NCBI GenBank assembly: GCA_002104935.1
Contig: MCGT01000015.1
Coordinates: forward strand, 186,001 to 250,000
Length of the DNA: 64,000 nt
From: Hesseltinella vesiculosa
Taxonomy: Eukaryota; Mucoromycota; Mucoromycetes; Mucorales; Cunninghamellaceae
Reading direction: 5' to 3'
Shown: piece after piece, positions 1 through 15,472 of the stretch
Numbering within the stretch: the stretch's first letter is position 1
Layout of the letters: every line of letters begins with the position of its first letter
Program-made: the position numbers and the translations under genes
The notes under the pieces: model-generated
Told to the model about the DNA's origin: nothing
Databases searched by the model: none
What the model saw: only the letters and a program-made list of their open reading frames with translations

Positions 1-721
<721 letters not shown>

Positions 722-846
722 TGAGGTTCATGCAGGAACGGCCGCCAGCCACAGTTTTTTTTTTTTTTGGCCTTTTTGAATGGCGCCCCTCCGCCTCTTT
801 TTTTTTTCTTCTTCTTCTTCACCTTTTTCTTTTCTTGTTGCCCATC

Positions 847-3800
847 ATGTCCTTGTCCTTGAAGCAGCAATTGAAGAAACTTGGGACGGCCGATCTCAAG
901 AATGTTTCTGAAGGCTCACGCAAGTACAAGGCTTCGTTTTTGTTTACTGCCAAGGAAGCAGCCGAGCAAGATCTGGAAACGATCTTTTCCATTGCTCGCA
1001 ACGGGTTTATGGAGCTCTTGAATGTCGATCCTGCCTTTTCTTCCTTTGAAACGGCCTTGTTCTCAGAAAACTCCAAATCCATCGATCGTGTGCTCATGGT
1101 AAGCCCTATCGAGATGTCTTCGACATCGAGCCATCGATCTACTTTTCTAACGCACTCCCCCTCCCCCCTTTTTTTTCTAGTCCAAACAAGACAATGAAAA
1201 GTTGGACCAGACTATTGCATCGTTTTTGTGTCAGCTTTCACCTTACTTTTTATTGAATCCTGCTGGCAAGGTGTTGGAATGGTTGATCCGCCGCTTTGAC
1301 ATTCACAAATGCAATGTCGACGCCATCCTTGCTTGTATCTTCCCCTTTCATGAAACCAAGAGCTTCGTCAAGATGGTGTCTCTTTTGGATATCCCGTAAG
1401 AACAAGCTGAAGCAAAAAAGAAATACACGATGAACTGACACTTGTTACAGTGACAACTCTAGCTGGGTCTTCTTGAAACCCATTCGCCAGTCTCGTCTGC
1501 CTCTCGGACGTGACACCTTGGTCGACCGCTTAGCCAAGAGTCGCTTTGTATTGGACTTTGTGTGCAAGACAGTGGTACGCGCGCCTGTACCCCATTCCAC
1601 GTTGTACACCTTTTACGCTGCAACCTTGGTCAAGTTCATTGCCTCGTCCCGCACCGTGTCTGCCGAAATGGCCATTGCCCTGACACCTTATCTCGTTGAA
1701 GGCTTGGCCGCCAAAAGTCAGCCCGAGTTGCAGCTGGCATCCTACATGATTTTGTCTCAGCTATCCAGCAAAACTGCCTTCAACGCCATCGCCATCGAGT
1801 CACTCACCTCCACCATGGTGTTGAAGCATGGCTCTGATCTGTTCCGCCATTCCATGCTTGCTCTGATCCATTTGGCCCAAACCCAAGCGAACTTCACCAT
1901 GTCCGACAAGGCTGTCCAAACCTTGACCCAGGACCCTCTGTTTGCCGAGACCCTGACTTTGCATGCCTCCAGCTTTGCCATCGACCGCTTTATCGCCTGT
2001 GTCATCCCTCATTTGGTGTCCCAGCATCTCTTTGATCTTTTGGATGCCTTGATCGTCCAAGGCTATCTGTCCAGCGACAATATCAAGACGGTGTGTCACC
2101 AGGTCATCGACTTGTATATTGCCTTGGTCGACACCGACAACACGAAAGCCGCCGAATTCTTGGATCTTGCCCGCCAACTGCTTGTGTCTGTGTCGCAGCG
2201 CCATGTGGAAGAACTCGACCATGTGCTCGAGGCCAAGCTTCAATCGACCAGCGATAACGCTTCTACCACCAAAGCACTTTATGACCTGTCTAACTCCACC
2301 TTGTCGGGCACTCGCCATCAGCTTGTCGAGGATGCCAACACCACTCTTTTCCTGTGTCTGACCCACCCCTCACCTAACATGCGCTTGCTAGGCATCCAGA
2401 AATTAGCCAATGTCTTGACTGCAGGAAATGATACTCTCAAAGACGTAAGCCGCACGAAAAAAAAAATAGATCTGGAAGAAACTGATCGACCGCTTTTTGT
2501 AGTCGCCTGACTTGATCGAAATGAGTTTGTTGCAATGTCTAGAAGAATATGGCGAGTTGGCTACGTACGCTTTGCAAGAGATGCCCGATATCTTGTTGGA
2601 CTATGTGTCTCTGACCGACCTTCTGACCACCTTGAAGGCCCGTCTGCAAGAACCCGGAGCCTACCAGCACCCCGGCTCCGTCATGATTGTCAGCTTCTTG
2701 CTGAACAAGGTCATGCCTCGTCATGCCTCGGCTGCCACTGACATTGCCCGCATCCTGGCCACCTTTGCCCTCGCTGCCTCCAAGGATCAACTGACCCAGC
2801 TTGTGAGCCAAACGAAAGTGGCCAAGCTCGACAAGCAAGTGCTGGGCAAGATGATAGCCAGCGTGCGCCAAGCCGTCAAGAAGAGCCAGCCCTCGCGTGA
2901 ATTTGTCAAGCTGGAAGCCTCGGGGATCACCGACGGTGCCTTTTGGGCCGAACTGTTGAAGAGTACCGACCGCTTGGAACGCATTGTGGCTCTGCTGGTT
3001 CTCGGTGAGGCGTTGACCCTCCAGAAAAAGAATGCCGCTGTCATCTCCCTCGCTTTGCTGGAAAGCGTGAAGCACAGCTATGGCGCCCTCGATCGCCTCT
3101 ACACCACCCCGCTGGATGATGCTTGGAAAGACGCGGCATGGACCATTCCTGCTTCGGTGTTTGACAAAGTGCGTGATTTGAATGTGCTGACCGATGACCT
3201 GGAAATCAATTTGGTGCAACTGACTGTCTGGAATATGATCCATCTCAATGCTGTCGAGAACTCTGCGTCGGTGTCGCACCGCTGGTATGCCAACGATGCC
3301 AAGGACATCATCGGTACCTGGATTCAAGCCTGTTACTCTCTCTTGGTTGGCGGCACTTCATTGGGTTGCTTTGAGCCTGCCGTCACAGCTCTTATCTCTC
3401 TCTTCCTCAAGGACCAACTCATTGCCTTTTTAGTCAAGCAGTGGATCGAACAAGGTAAAAACACCAATTCAAAAAAAAAAAAGGGGGTGTGCTCTGGGCG
3501 TTTTTCTTTTATCTGTTGTGTTCTAACGCCTTGCCTCTACTCGATTAGATAATGTTATTGTCAAGGCCCGGTCTTTGCAGATTGGTGCCGACTGTATCCG
3601 TGCCTATGCCGGTCAACACCAACGAAACGACTTTCAACACTTGGTGCCCACCTTGCTGCCTGCCTTGGCGGACGAACACCCAACCGTGCGTGCCATGGCA
3701 CTGACCTGCTTCAAGAGCCTGCTTGCTGTCTACCGCTCGGGTGGCATGCCCACGCTGGCGCCACTGTACAACCCTACTGCTTCGCCTGGCAAAAAGTCCA

Positions 3801-6800
3801 AGACGGCTACCGTTGGCTCGGAAGACGTGTATGGGGACAAAGTCGTCCTGGCCGATGTCCGTGCTGGTGACGTGGCCCACTTTGTCGATCACTTTGTCCA
3901 TTTTGATGACGAAATCACAAATGACCATGGTTTTGTCCAACACCTACTTACCACCTACTACAACACTTGCCATCATGCCAAGAACAAAGCCACCAAAGAA
4001 GCTGCCACACACTTGCTGAACCTGATCCTTGACCACATCAACGGCGCGCCCTCGCTTCAACTCCAAATCGACCTATTGAGGCTATTGTCGCCATTGGACG
4101 TGCCCAACAAGCTCGACAAGTTGATCGATCTGTTGGCCACCACGCTCGAAACACCTCCTTCGTCCTACGTGGCCCTGTCCACCAAGCTTGTGACTGCATT
4201 GATTGCCTGCTACACACCCGTGTCTGGCCACCACCTGGCCGGCAAGAAACTAGATGTGTTCATCAACCTGCTTGTCCACCAAGAGGTGCTTGCTGGTGAA
4301 GACGAGCAAGGCTGGCAAATCACCACGCGCCGCTGCGCCCTCCAACAAATCACCGACGACTTCTTTGCTACACTCTCTCCCGCCATCCAGCAACAGCTGT
4401 TCACCTTGCTCCTTGACATTGCTACCAACGGCGAACAAGTGGACGTGCGCCTGGCCAAACAAGTGCTTCTGCAGGTCACCTTGCCAGTCGCCTTGCTGGA
4501 CAGCTATCTTTTGGGCATGGCCAAACTGTTGGTCAATGACGACTCCGCTACGACGGAAGCCACGCGCGGCCGCAAGCGTACAAAAGCCAGTGCTCCGTAA
4601 GTACCTTGATAGAGAAAAAATGCTACGCAACCTCCCTAATTTCTCTTTTCCCATCCATCTATAGGGTTTCGGATGCAAAGGCAGTGGATCTGTACGAATT
4701 GGTTACCGTGCTGGAACTAATTGAATCCAAGAACAGCGACCAAGACATCCTGCTGATCAAGCCGTTGTTCGAAGTGCTGACAGCCATGATCAATGCCGAT
4801 CTTCGCAATGCACCGGTCTCTCTCGAGTACATCCATCAGTTGATCATGTCGTCGTTGACCCGCCTGATCCATCTCGCCGTCGACCAGCCCGAGGAGGCTG
4901 CCAAGATTGATGAGTCGACTCTCCGTGTGGACGTGGTGGTCCAATGCATCCGGGTCACCGGCAATCCTCAGACGCACAACCAAGCACTGTTGCTGATGGC
5001 CACCATCGCCTCTGTGTTCCCTGAGCGTGTCCTGCATAACATCATGCCTGTCTTCACCTTCATGGGTGCCAATGTCATGCGACTGGACGATAACTACAGC
5101 TTCCAGGTGATCCAGCAAACCCTCGAAAAGGTGATTCCTCCCTTGGTTGCGGTCCGTCGCCTGGAAACCACCGACGCCACTGCTCTGTCCTTGCACGTCA
5201 AGCCAATCATCAAGGTGTTCGTGGACGCCCTGTTCCACATTCCCAAGCACCGCCGTCTCCGCCTGTTCACTGTGCTGGTGTCGACCTTGGGCCAGGACGA
5301 GTTCCTGGCCACCGTCATGGCTCAGCTGCTCGAGAAGTTCACCGAGAAGAAATCCAAGGGCGACCGCTCCGACGCCGACACCCTGTTTGAATTTGCGCTT
5401 GTGGTGTGCCAGCAATTCGGGGTGACGACCCAGCTCAAAGCCATGCTGTCGCTCTTCCAAGGCCTGCTGCACTTGCCCAACGACAAGGACGACGACATGC
5501 AAGACGACAATGACAGCTCGGTATTCAACGTGGCTGACCACTCGTCCAAGCAGCTGCGCCAGTACAAGCTGGTGACCATGAACTTGATCCATCAATGGCT
5601 CAGCTCCCGCCACTTCCTGGCCAAGGTCATGGCAGTCAATCAATCGCTCGATATGGCCGAAGAAGACCTGCATCCCTTGTTCCTGCGGGCTGTCGAATTG
5701 GTGCTCCAGATCGTGTCCCAGATCACCGCCTACCGCGACAGCTATGCCAAGTCGCTCCTGGCGCAACCGGCTGTCGCCAACTACTGGCGCGCACTGCTGA
5801 AGGTGGTGTACGAGGTCCTGACCAAGCTCAATGCGCTCCTGCCCTTGCCTGCCTTCCTCCAGGCCATGGAATACCTGATCAAGCACCCACAGATTCCCAT
5901 TCGCCGCAAAGCCATGGCCCTCTTCCACGAGCGCATCAGCGACCTTGACCATGTACCGGAGGAAGAGGAGCTTGCTCTTGTTGACATGGTCAAACAGCTG
6001 ACCGCCGCCATGCAAGCCGAAACTGCCTATGTCCAAGCCGACGAAGAAGACCCCGAAGACGCTCTGATCAACAAGCAAGCCGCTCTGCTGTGTCTGGCCG
6101 CGCTTGCTGGTCTCCTTGGCAACTTGCACCCAACTGCCTTTGTCGAGGCTGTGCCTTTGATTCTCGGAGACGACGGCCTGACCAGCGACCATGCCGCCCT
6201 GCAAGTGTCCAGCCTCGCCACGATTGCCGTCATCTATCAACATGTGGGTCCTCGTGGTGTTCCTCACCTGCCCAAGCTGATGCCGCTGGTGCTCGATCTG
6301 CTCCTGAACACCGACCATGATGCCGTGTTGTTGGCTGTGATTTCGACTTTGGAAACCCTGGTCCAGGTCCTTCCGCACTTCCTCAGCCCTTATCTTGGCA
6401 AGATGCTCACTGGCTTGCTTGCTCCTGCCATATTCAATTACAATGCCGCCGATGCTCAGCGGGAAATGATCCATGCCAAGACCTCCAGCGTTCTGTCCAC
6501 CATGGCCGCCCAAATCCCCCCTCGTATCCTGCTCGGCCCTGTCTTCCAGTTCTACGATACGGCTTTGGCCAATGGCACCGAGGTAAATTGTGGCGTCCAC
6601 CCTAAAAAAAAAAAAAAAAAAAGTGAAACGGTTGGTCAATGTTCATGGAGGAGAATTAAAAGGAAGATGATAAATGGGAAAACGGGAAAGCTCGTGTGAC
6701 ATTGACTTTTTTTTTTTTGATGGCATCTCCCTGCAGTCAATCTTGGCTCTGTATTCGATGGTGCGACGAACGATCCAAGCCATGCCTCGCGATATGGTGA

Positions 6801-7681
6801 CGGTGCACTACAAGCAAATCTTCAAATTCTTCTTGCTAGCCTTTGACATGCGCCGCAGCAAGCATGTGGCCAACGAAGCCTCGTTGGAGGCCATGGAAGA
6901 GGCCATCATTGTGACGTTTATGGATCTGGTGATGAAGCTGAACGAGACTCTGTTCAAACCGCTGTTCCTCAAGGTGGTGGACTGGGCCACGGTTGAACAG
7001 CCAGATGATAGCCGTGCTCTGTTCTTCTACAAGCTGCTGCATTCCCTCCTGGACAAGCTCAAGTCCATCATTGCTCCCTATGTGCTGTACGTGGTGGACG
7101 ACATGATGGAGCGACTGGGCGGCTATCGCGATGGCCACATGGTGCCTGACACGTTGTGGAACTATTTGATGCAGACCATCCACAAGTCGTTCCTTTATGA
7201 CAATGACAACTTGTGGAATGCCGACCGTTATGACAAGATCATGACGCCCGTTGTGGATCAGCTCAGTGTGACAGCCAAGGGTGATGCCGACACCTACTTG
7301 CAGCGCATGACCACCTACCTTGTTCCCTGTCTTGGCCAGATGGCCGTCACTGTTTCCAACGATACCCTGTGGAAACCTCTCAACCACCAGGTGCTCATGA
7401 AGACTCGTGAAGACGACCCTGAGGTCCGCCTTGCTGCTCTGCGTGTCATTGAAGAATTCTACCAACGTCTCGGTGATGAATGGCTGCTCTTCCTTGCCGA
7501 AAGTATCTCCTTCCTGGCCGAATTGATGGAGGGTAAGAAAAAAACGGCAGCAGTGAAGAATGGGTATCTCATTTTTTTTTTATCTGTAGATGATGATCCT
7601 CGTGTTGAAAAACTGGTCCAGCAAGTCAATGCCCAAATCGAAACCCATCTTGGGGAAAGCCTGGACAAATTCTTTAATTAA
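847..7681 (+). CDS. UTP10: U3 snoRNP / small-subunit processome protein Utp10 (HEATR1)
   Basis: A large HEAT-repeat scaffold of the t-UTP subcomplex, needed for rDNA transcription and early pre-18S processing in the nucleolus. Eight exons: 847-1098, 1181-1395, 1451-2444, 2503-3454, 3549-4596, 4665-6582, 6737-7532 and 7590-7681. All junctions keep phase and give about 2,088 residues, close to animal HEATR1 and longer than yeast Utp10. The N-terminus (MSLSLKQQLKKLG, then TADLKNVSEGSRKYKASFLF) is the family signature. Leu-rich helical repeats fill the rest, and the BP28-type C-terminal region lies in exons 6-7, with an acidic linker DDMQDDNDSS inside. The ATG at 847 follows a CT-rich leader. The antisense strand has very long open frames across exon 6, a codon-bias artefact. 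Identification is firm. Confidence 0.95.
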
Positions 7682-8729
7682 ACCATATGATTAGCCGAGC
7701 TATTCATCCTTTGCATACTTTTTTTTTTTTCGTGGACGGGGCCGATGAGGCATTCCTACGAATGTGGCGACCTTCTGGCGTCATGGTTGCTGGCTGTACC
7801 ATAAGGATGCAAGTAGTTTCAGACCTGTTTCTCTATGGATCGCGTTGGGAATGTGTCAGTGAGAAGAATGCCTTGACAATCCAAGGCATACTGGGTCGTA
7901 GCAACGTCACTTCTGCCCACAGATCGGTACCTGATGAACGACGCGACAAGCTTGCCATTAGCAAGATCGGTTCTGGTCTATAAACGGTGTAAGGCCGACA
8001 GACAAGGTCGAGACGGTCAAGGCCGAGACGGATGCATCGTTCATCATTTCATTGACGTGCTGTCTGTCGACTGAAACGACGGGCAAAAATATGCGAATGC
8101 TAGGTCAGGGCTCTCCTTACATCGCGGGCATGACGTGGGGGTGCCTTTGTCGAGGGAAATAGGAAAAAAAGCAACCAAGAGTTCAACAGCCTTGTCGATC
8201 AAACAGATGAAACGAGTTTAAAAAGCACTGCATTGACGTAATTTTCAGCGTTGCTGATAGCCATTTGCCAAGATCGGCCGCTGTGCCACCATAGGCAAAG
8301 TTCACCCCCCCCCCTCTCTTTTGCGGAAAAAAGAACAAAGTATAGAACAATGCCGAGCATTTCCATGTCGGTTCCCCCCCTTTTTTTCTATTTTTCTGCA
8401 GCAAGAGCTTCAAACAATCAAATAAGAAATATTGCAAGGAAAGGAGTAAAAAAAAAAAAAAAAGCCAAGCCATTGTTTGAAAGTTAAAATGCTGCGCAAG
8501 GGAAGAAAAAGGGCGAGTTTCGTCGGGGAGCAAGAGCGTTGATTGGACCCTCACTCACCCGCCAGTCTTGGCAAAAAACGGGCACTGAGACAGCTGATTG
8601 GTGGATGAACCTTTGCCATGGAAATGAAAAAAATAGCGCTCTTTTTTTTTCTTGTTCTCATTTTTCTCTCGCCTTTTTATCCTTTTTTTTTTTTTTTTTT
8701 TTTGTTCATTGCCAATCTCTGTTATATTG
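7682..8729. other. Spacer between UTP10 and the RIM101 gene
   Basis: About 1 kb without a supportable gene. It should hold the UTP10 3' end and the promoter and leader of the zinc-finger gene. Three GCCAAG hexamers (PacC core GCCARG), at 8267-8272, 8464-8469 and 8577-8582 (last one on the minus strand), lie in the half nearest the RIM101 start. T-runs precede the start codon. Short open frames here have no family resemblance. Confidence 0.6.
8267..8582. promoter_or_regulatory. Three PacC-type GCCAAG sites upstream of the PacC/Rim101 gene
   Basis: GCCAAG occurs at 8267-8272 and 8464-8469 (plus strand) and 8577-8582 (minus strand, read as CTTGGC). In Aspergillus the PacC zinc fingers bind 5'-GCCARG and PacC regulates its own promoter. 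The sites are 150-460 bp before the ATG at 8730. Binding is an inference from the hexamers alone. Confidence 0.4.
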
Positions 8730-10836
8730 ATGCAACACGAAGTCTTTACTTGTCGTTGGAAGTATTGTAGCAACCAATACGTTACTCCAGAATTGCTTTA
8801 TAGTCACTTGACCGCTGACCATGTCGGCCGTAAATCAACAGGCAACCTCTGCTTATCTTGCCAGTGGGAAAACTGCGATGTTACTGTGGAAAAACGAGAT
8901 CATATTACTAGCCATCTTCGTGTCCATGTTCCTTTGAAACCTCATCATTGTCGAGTAAGTCATCTTGTAACCATGAAAAGAGAATGAAAAAATTGGATGC
9001 ACCATATTTGGGGAGTCCCCCCCCCCCCAAAAAAAAAAAAAAAAAAAAAGTAGAGCTTTTTTTAGATGCTGCACCTGGCCTTGGCATTTTTTCCATGCTA
9101 ATTTTTTTTTTTTTTACTAGTATTGTGAAAAGAGCTTCAAGAGACCTCAAGATATGAAGAAGCATGAGAAAACCCACACTGAAGAGGAAAGACAAGTGGA
9201 ACATCCCTTGACACCACCTCAGAAATCGATGCTTGACGACACCCAATCCACTTATTCCTCCACTTCCAATCTGACCGACCGCTTAACACCCCACCATGCC
9301 CCTATCTCTCCTCCTCAAAGCACATATTCGGAAGGTATACCCATTAAATATATACAATAGCCTCCACTCACCTTTTGTTTTTGGCTAGACTTCAAAGATG
9401 GCTTGATGACCCGATCGACTGTTTCACCTAAAATCGAATCGATGGATCAATTCACTCCTGATTTATACAATAGCGGCTCGTCCATGGGCTCTGTCCATTC
9501 TCCTCAACAAATGATTTCCGACTTTTTGGACACAAGCATCAAACCTGAATACAATGCTGGTAAACATTTTTTATTTTTTTTTATTTTTCAATGTGGCTGA
9601 CTGTCCTCTTCTTTAGATATGGCCAGTCAGCTGTCGCTGTTACAAAGCTGGATTGAGTCTGGCATGGAACCAGGCATGGTGGATGTCAACATCAGCTCAG
9701 ATGAACAGATGGCTGACATCAACAAATGGTTGACAGACCTGTCCAACAATATCCCCTTTATGCAAGGTCAACAACACTCACAGCCGCAGCCTTCACAGCC
9801 TTATTACATGCAAGACATGTCCATGGACATGGACACCTCGCCCGTCTATCCCCAAGAAAATCAAGAACAACATCAACAACCTCAAAACTATACCGATATT
9901 ATTTTGCAATCCTTCAACATGGCCAACATGGATGGCGCTGTGCAGTATCCATCCTCGGCCGAGCAAGACATGTATGTTCGTTCGCATCCCATCCAACCCG
10001 CTGAAGCTTCTCAACAACAGCCACAGCCACCTGCTCATGAGGCCAACTACTACAACGAAATGTACCCCACCCAAGACGACATGGACACCATCTCACCCAG
10101 TCGCTTGAACATGCACCTGCAACAACAACAACAAGAACTCCAACAGCATCAACAGCCTTGGGACGCCTATCCTTCACTCGGCATGACCACTGGCAATCAC
10201 TATATGTATACCATGAACCCGGATATCAGGACAACCGGCTTTGTGCCTCAAATCCAAACCGCTCTCGCCTTCCAACGAGCCAACAAGACCGATCTCTCTG
10301 ATACCAACCCCACCGACAGCCAAACCAAAAAGCAAGACCAGCCTCCCTCGCCCGTCCAGCCCAAAAAGGACAACACCATGGTCCTGGAGGACAAGAAAAT
10401 GCTGGCCACCATGGTCAATGTCTTTGCGTCCCCTGACGCCCCCGCCAAACCCACCTCCACCAAGCCAAAAGACGTCTCACCACCTTCCTCCGACAAAAAG
10501 AACGACCCTCCTCTCATCAGCTGCGACGTCCTGGATCTGTTGGTCAGTGACATGTCTGAATTGAAGGTTGATGACGAAGACAACCACAAGCCAGAGTCCG
10601 CCCAAGACTCTACAGAACCCGACAGTAAAGATGACGACGACAAGGAAGATGCCGATGGCAATAAATTGCTCTACCCAACCAAAGCCGCCATGGACATCCA
10701 ACAACAACACTATGACCTCCTCGTTCGCATCCGTGCCTGGGTCAACAAGGGTTATGAGAAGAAGAAGACCCACGACAATACCGATCCAAGCAATAAGCCT
10801 GCCGAACCCACTGCCAATAGTATCCCAGTGAACTAG
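8730..10836 (+). CDS. RIM101: Alkaline-pH responsive C2H2 zinc-finger factor, PacC/Rim101 family
   Basis: Transcription factor of the ambient-pH (Pal/Rim) pathway. Exons 8730-8954, 9121-9334, 9389-9559 and 9617-10836 encode about 609 residues. Three fingers are visible: C8/C13/H26/H31, C44/C49/H62/H66 and C74/C77/H90/H94. The linker [16 protein letters not shown] and the block [17 protein letters not shown] are diagnostic of the family. An intron splits the third finger. The remainder is a low-complexity Gln/Pro/Ser region (residues about 150-350), then an acidic region with many DDD/ED pairs (about 505-560), then a short C-terminal stretch. In ascomycetes this protein is activated by ESCRT-dependent proteolysis; the cleavage site cannot be read here. 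The ATG follows a T-rich leader with three GCCAAG motifs upstream. Identification rests on the finger block. Confidence 0.93.
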
Positions 10837-11144
10837 GCTTCACCCCCCCTTTTTTTTTACTGTACACCCCCCCCCATAATTAAAAATCATTTTTTTAAAG
10901 AATTCTTACTAAGCAATCGGCTTTTTCGCTGAAGGCCATGAGACAAAAGAGAGGTGTAGTGTACAGAGGAAGTCAGGACGGCATCCAGGCGGCAGGAGAT
11001 GAGTCGGTAGAGGGTGAATTGTTTATTGACGGTGCCCCCCCGGGTGGGGAGGGGGTGGAGTCTATGCAGAAGGGAAAAGAAAAATACAAGGGATAGCCGG
11101 GGTAAAAAGCCAGGGTCATTAGGCCATGATCATCATGAACATGT
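10837..11144. other. Convergent 3' ends of RIM101 and COX17
   Basis: Tail-to-tail spacer of about 300 bp. It is AT-rich directly after the RIM101 stop, with an AATTAAA-like element near 10877, and includes a G-rich and C-rich block around 11031-11058. No gene is seen. Confidence 0.6.
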
Positions 11145-11348
11145 TTAGATCTTGAATCCAAGATCACGCATGCATTTGAGATGCTGATCGATCAGGTCTT
11201 GGCAGTGCTCTTCACCCTTGTCAAAAATACATTGATCACGCACTTTTTTTGTTTCGGGACAGGCACAGCATGGCTTTAGAGGTTTGCCATCCTTTCCGAT
11301 AGGAAGTTGGCCGGAATGGGTCGAGGTTGTTTTTGTGATTTCGGTCAT
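11145..11348 (-). CDS. COX17: Cytochrome c oxidase copper chaperone Cox17
   Basis: Small intermembrane-space protein that hands Cu(I) to Sco1 and Cox11 for assembly of cytochrome c oxidase. A single exon of 67 residues, the usual length. The copper site is the CCAC motif (C27, C28, C30). A twin CX9C fold follows: C30/C40 and C49/C59, with the fungal hallmark GEEHC in between and RDLGFKI at the C-terminus. The N-terminal 25 residues are polar with no presequence, as expected for a Mia40 substrate. The start at 11348 is the only in-frame Met giving a canonical N-terminus. It converges on RIM101. Confidence 0.96.
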   Translation of the reverse strand: MTEITKTTSTHSGQLPIGKDGKPLKPCCACPETKKVRDQCIFDKGEEHCQDLIDQHLKCMRDLGFKI

Positions 11349-11535
11349 GGCCGTAATGCTGAATGAAAAAGGTGTGGAAAAGAAAAGGAAGAGAAGAGCC
11401 CTGGTTGTGTCATTGTTCAGCGCTATGACGGAGTTGGGGCTGTGTGCTATTGATTGGCTACGACTTTTTTTTTTTTTGGCAGGCCAACGACTGAAAAATA
11501 TAAAACTACATGGTTTATTCAATCTATAACTGTAT

Positions 11536-13105
<1,570 letters not shown>

Positions 13106-13847
13106 GATAAATTTGTAAAAAAAGGGGTTGGAAGAGTGGAAGAAAACAGAAAAAAAGTTTTTTTTGACAGCTTTTAAAAAAAATAGCCGATCTCCGCTTT
13201 CCCAGGATACTTGTGAGGTTTCCGCGCTATCAATCTGGCCTATCATTGGTGAGTCATGCTGTGTCCCACAAGCACGGCGCTGCGGCCATAATCTCCCTTC
13301 ATTCCACAAACTCGGGCCAACAGCTCATTCCGTTTGCTCGAATAACCAGCTTCCAACTGTGTGGGATGTCCATAGGTGTTGACGGATGTGCTAAGCTGGG
13401 GAACAAGAGCGAGCCCCATGCTCGGGCGGCCCATGAGCTTCAGCTGTTTTTAGCCCAAGAAGGGTGACTCTCCAATGAAAGGCGCATCCATGGCCGTCTT
13501 CATAGACTTTGGGGATGCTCCGGTGCCTTGGTGCCTTGGCACCTCGGTAACAAAATGGTTAGGTTTTTTTTTCTTCTGTCCCCTGCACGTGCACCAAACG
13601 GTCAGGGCCCTCGCATAGCCTGTTTCAAAGACGTTACACTGAGTGATCGTCGAAGTGCTATTCCTGGCCACACGGTTCATTTGTTTCAAATGAGAAAAAT
13701 GAAAGGTTTCGTCCGTTTGGTGTCAGGTGACCCTTTCGGTGGATCCTGTTGCATGGGCGCAGTTTCAATCAAAAAGAGAAGATGAAAAATGCTCTCACCC
13801 TTGACTCTTTCTTCCGTTACTTTTTTTTCCTTACATTTATAATCAAC
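13106..13847. other. Divergent spacer between the aminotransferase and ENT genes
   Basis: About 740 bp that must carry both promoters. A small inverted repeat built on GGTGCC/GGCACC lies at about 13526-13550. Short open frames show no family resemblance. Confidence 0.5.
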
Positions 13848-15472
13848 ATGCTACGGTATTTGAAAGGAAAGGTCCCTTTCCTCCGCAATCAGGGACAAGA
13901 AGAAGAGACACAGTGTTTGCTTGACACCCAACAGCCTTGTGTCGATCGTGGCTACCTTGTTTACTGGGTAATGCCAAAACTTCTCACGCAAACTGACATT
14001 GCTCACCTGACGTTCCTCTCTGACTTGTTTCTTGATAGATCTTCTTTCTCTATGGCATTGCCATGCTATTGCCATGGAATGGTACTTTCTTTATGATGGC
14101 ATTGGGATAAAAAAAAAGAGTGATGACTTAATTATTTTTATGGGTGGGGGTGCACTTCGTAGTTTTTATCACTGCCTCGGATTACTTTTCGCATCGGTTT
14201 GAAAACACCTTGTACCAAGATACCTTCCAAAGTTACTTTTCTAGCTATTTTACCACCACCAACCTTGTTTGCTTTGTCTTCTTGATTTGGCGGCAATCGG
14301 TAGGCGCTTGCCCTGACGAAAGCACACGGACGTTTTTCATTGATGCATGACCTTTTTGGGAGAGACAGACAAAAGCACCCACCTCTGATGCTGTATACCC
14401 CATTGTATTGAACACGCTTGTCTTTGCAGCTATGACCTTGTCTGTGATGACCGACATGCAAGGGCTGGACTACTTTCGACTTGTGCTTGGTCTCTTGGTG
14501 TTGACGGGCGCCACCACCAGCGTGTATCAAGCAGCCGTGTTTGCTGAAGCCAGTCGCTTCCCACCTCAATACATCCAGGCCGTCATGAGGTAATGGCGAT
14601 GGAAGATGTAGAGAAAGAGCCTGAGATCTCACTTTCTTCTCCACCGCTCCAAAAGTGGCCAAGGCGTGGCAGGCGTGGCTGTGGCTGTATCGTCTTTGGT
14701 GAGTGCTCTGGCCAGCACAAAGACTAGTCCGCAAGCATCCGCCATGATGTACTTTGTATCGGCATTGGTGATTACTGTTGCTGCCCTGGTGGGCCGTGTG
14801 ATTGTGCAGCAGCAGCCCTTCTACCAGTACTACGTTGGCCGGGATACCAAACAAGTCAGCAGCAGCGATGTCACGTTGGAAAACGAGGACGATACCTTGA
14901 GCTCAGACAGCGCCTCCATCATGGACACGTGGACCATGATCCGTCGATCCAAAGTCATGACTTTGACCGTCGCCTATGTGTTTGCCATTACCCTGATGGT
15001 GTTCCCAGCCATCACGTCGTTGGTCAAGTCCACCCAGCCTCCACCTCGGTCGCGCTGGTTCCAAGACGACATGTTTGTTGCTGTGCATTTTGTCCTGTTC
15101 AACCTCGGCGACTGGATCGGCCGGTTCTTGCCAATGTGGCCAGCCTTGCGCGTGCTGAAACCCAAGCCCTTGCTGCTCATGTCGCTTGCCCGAACTGCGT
15201 TCTTGCCTTTGTTTGTTGGCTGCAACGTCGTTGTCGACCACCGACAGGCCGAGTTGTGGATCAACTCGGACCTGCTGTATTTTGTCATTGTACTTGTGTT
15301 CTCGATCTCCAACGGCTATGTCGGTAGCCTGGCAATGATGGCTGCCCCTGCACAGCCTTACCTGCGCCATGCCAGCGAAAAGGCTCGGATCGGCACCTTG
15401 ATGAGCTTTGCCCTCGTGTTTGGTCTTGCCGTTGGTGGTGCTCTGAGTTTCACCGTCCGTGATTTAGTTTAG
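13848..15472 (+). CDS. Equilibrative nucleoside transporter (ENT/SLC29 family)
   Basis: Polytopic membrane carrier for nucleosides or bases. Exons 13848-13967, 14039-14081, 14163-14299, 14369-14589 and 14656-15472, in phase, give about 445 residues, the typical ENT size. The first membrane helix contains the hallmark GIAMLLPWNVFITASDYF, assembled across three exons. Further ENT marks are the Gln-rich loop before FRLVLGLLVLTGATTSVYQ, the stretch AEASRFPPQYIQAVMRSGQG, and in TM8 FNLGDWIGRF. A central cytoplasmic loop (acidic, Ser-rich) follows the sixth helix. Eleven hydrophobic segments are expected. It could act at the plasma membrane or, like yeast Fun26, on the vacuole; sequence does not decide. 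The splice site at 14368/14369 was chosen by phase. Confidence 0.9.

Noticed and set aside
4717..6639. A 640-codon antisense open frame over UTP10 exon 6
   Set aside because: It overlaps firmly identified UTP10 sequence, contains a homopolymer-derived Phe run, is rich in Gln/His/Val from codon bias and resembles no family.
7687..7983. A 98-codon frame after UTP10
   Set aside because: It starts 5 bp past the UTP10 stop, contains a T-run-derived Phe stretch and has no recognisable family.
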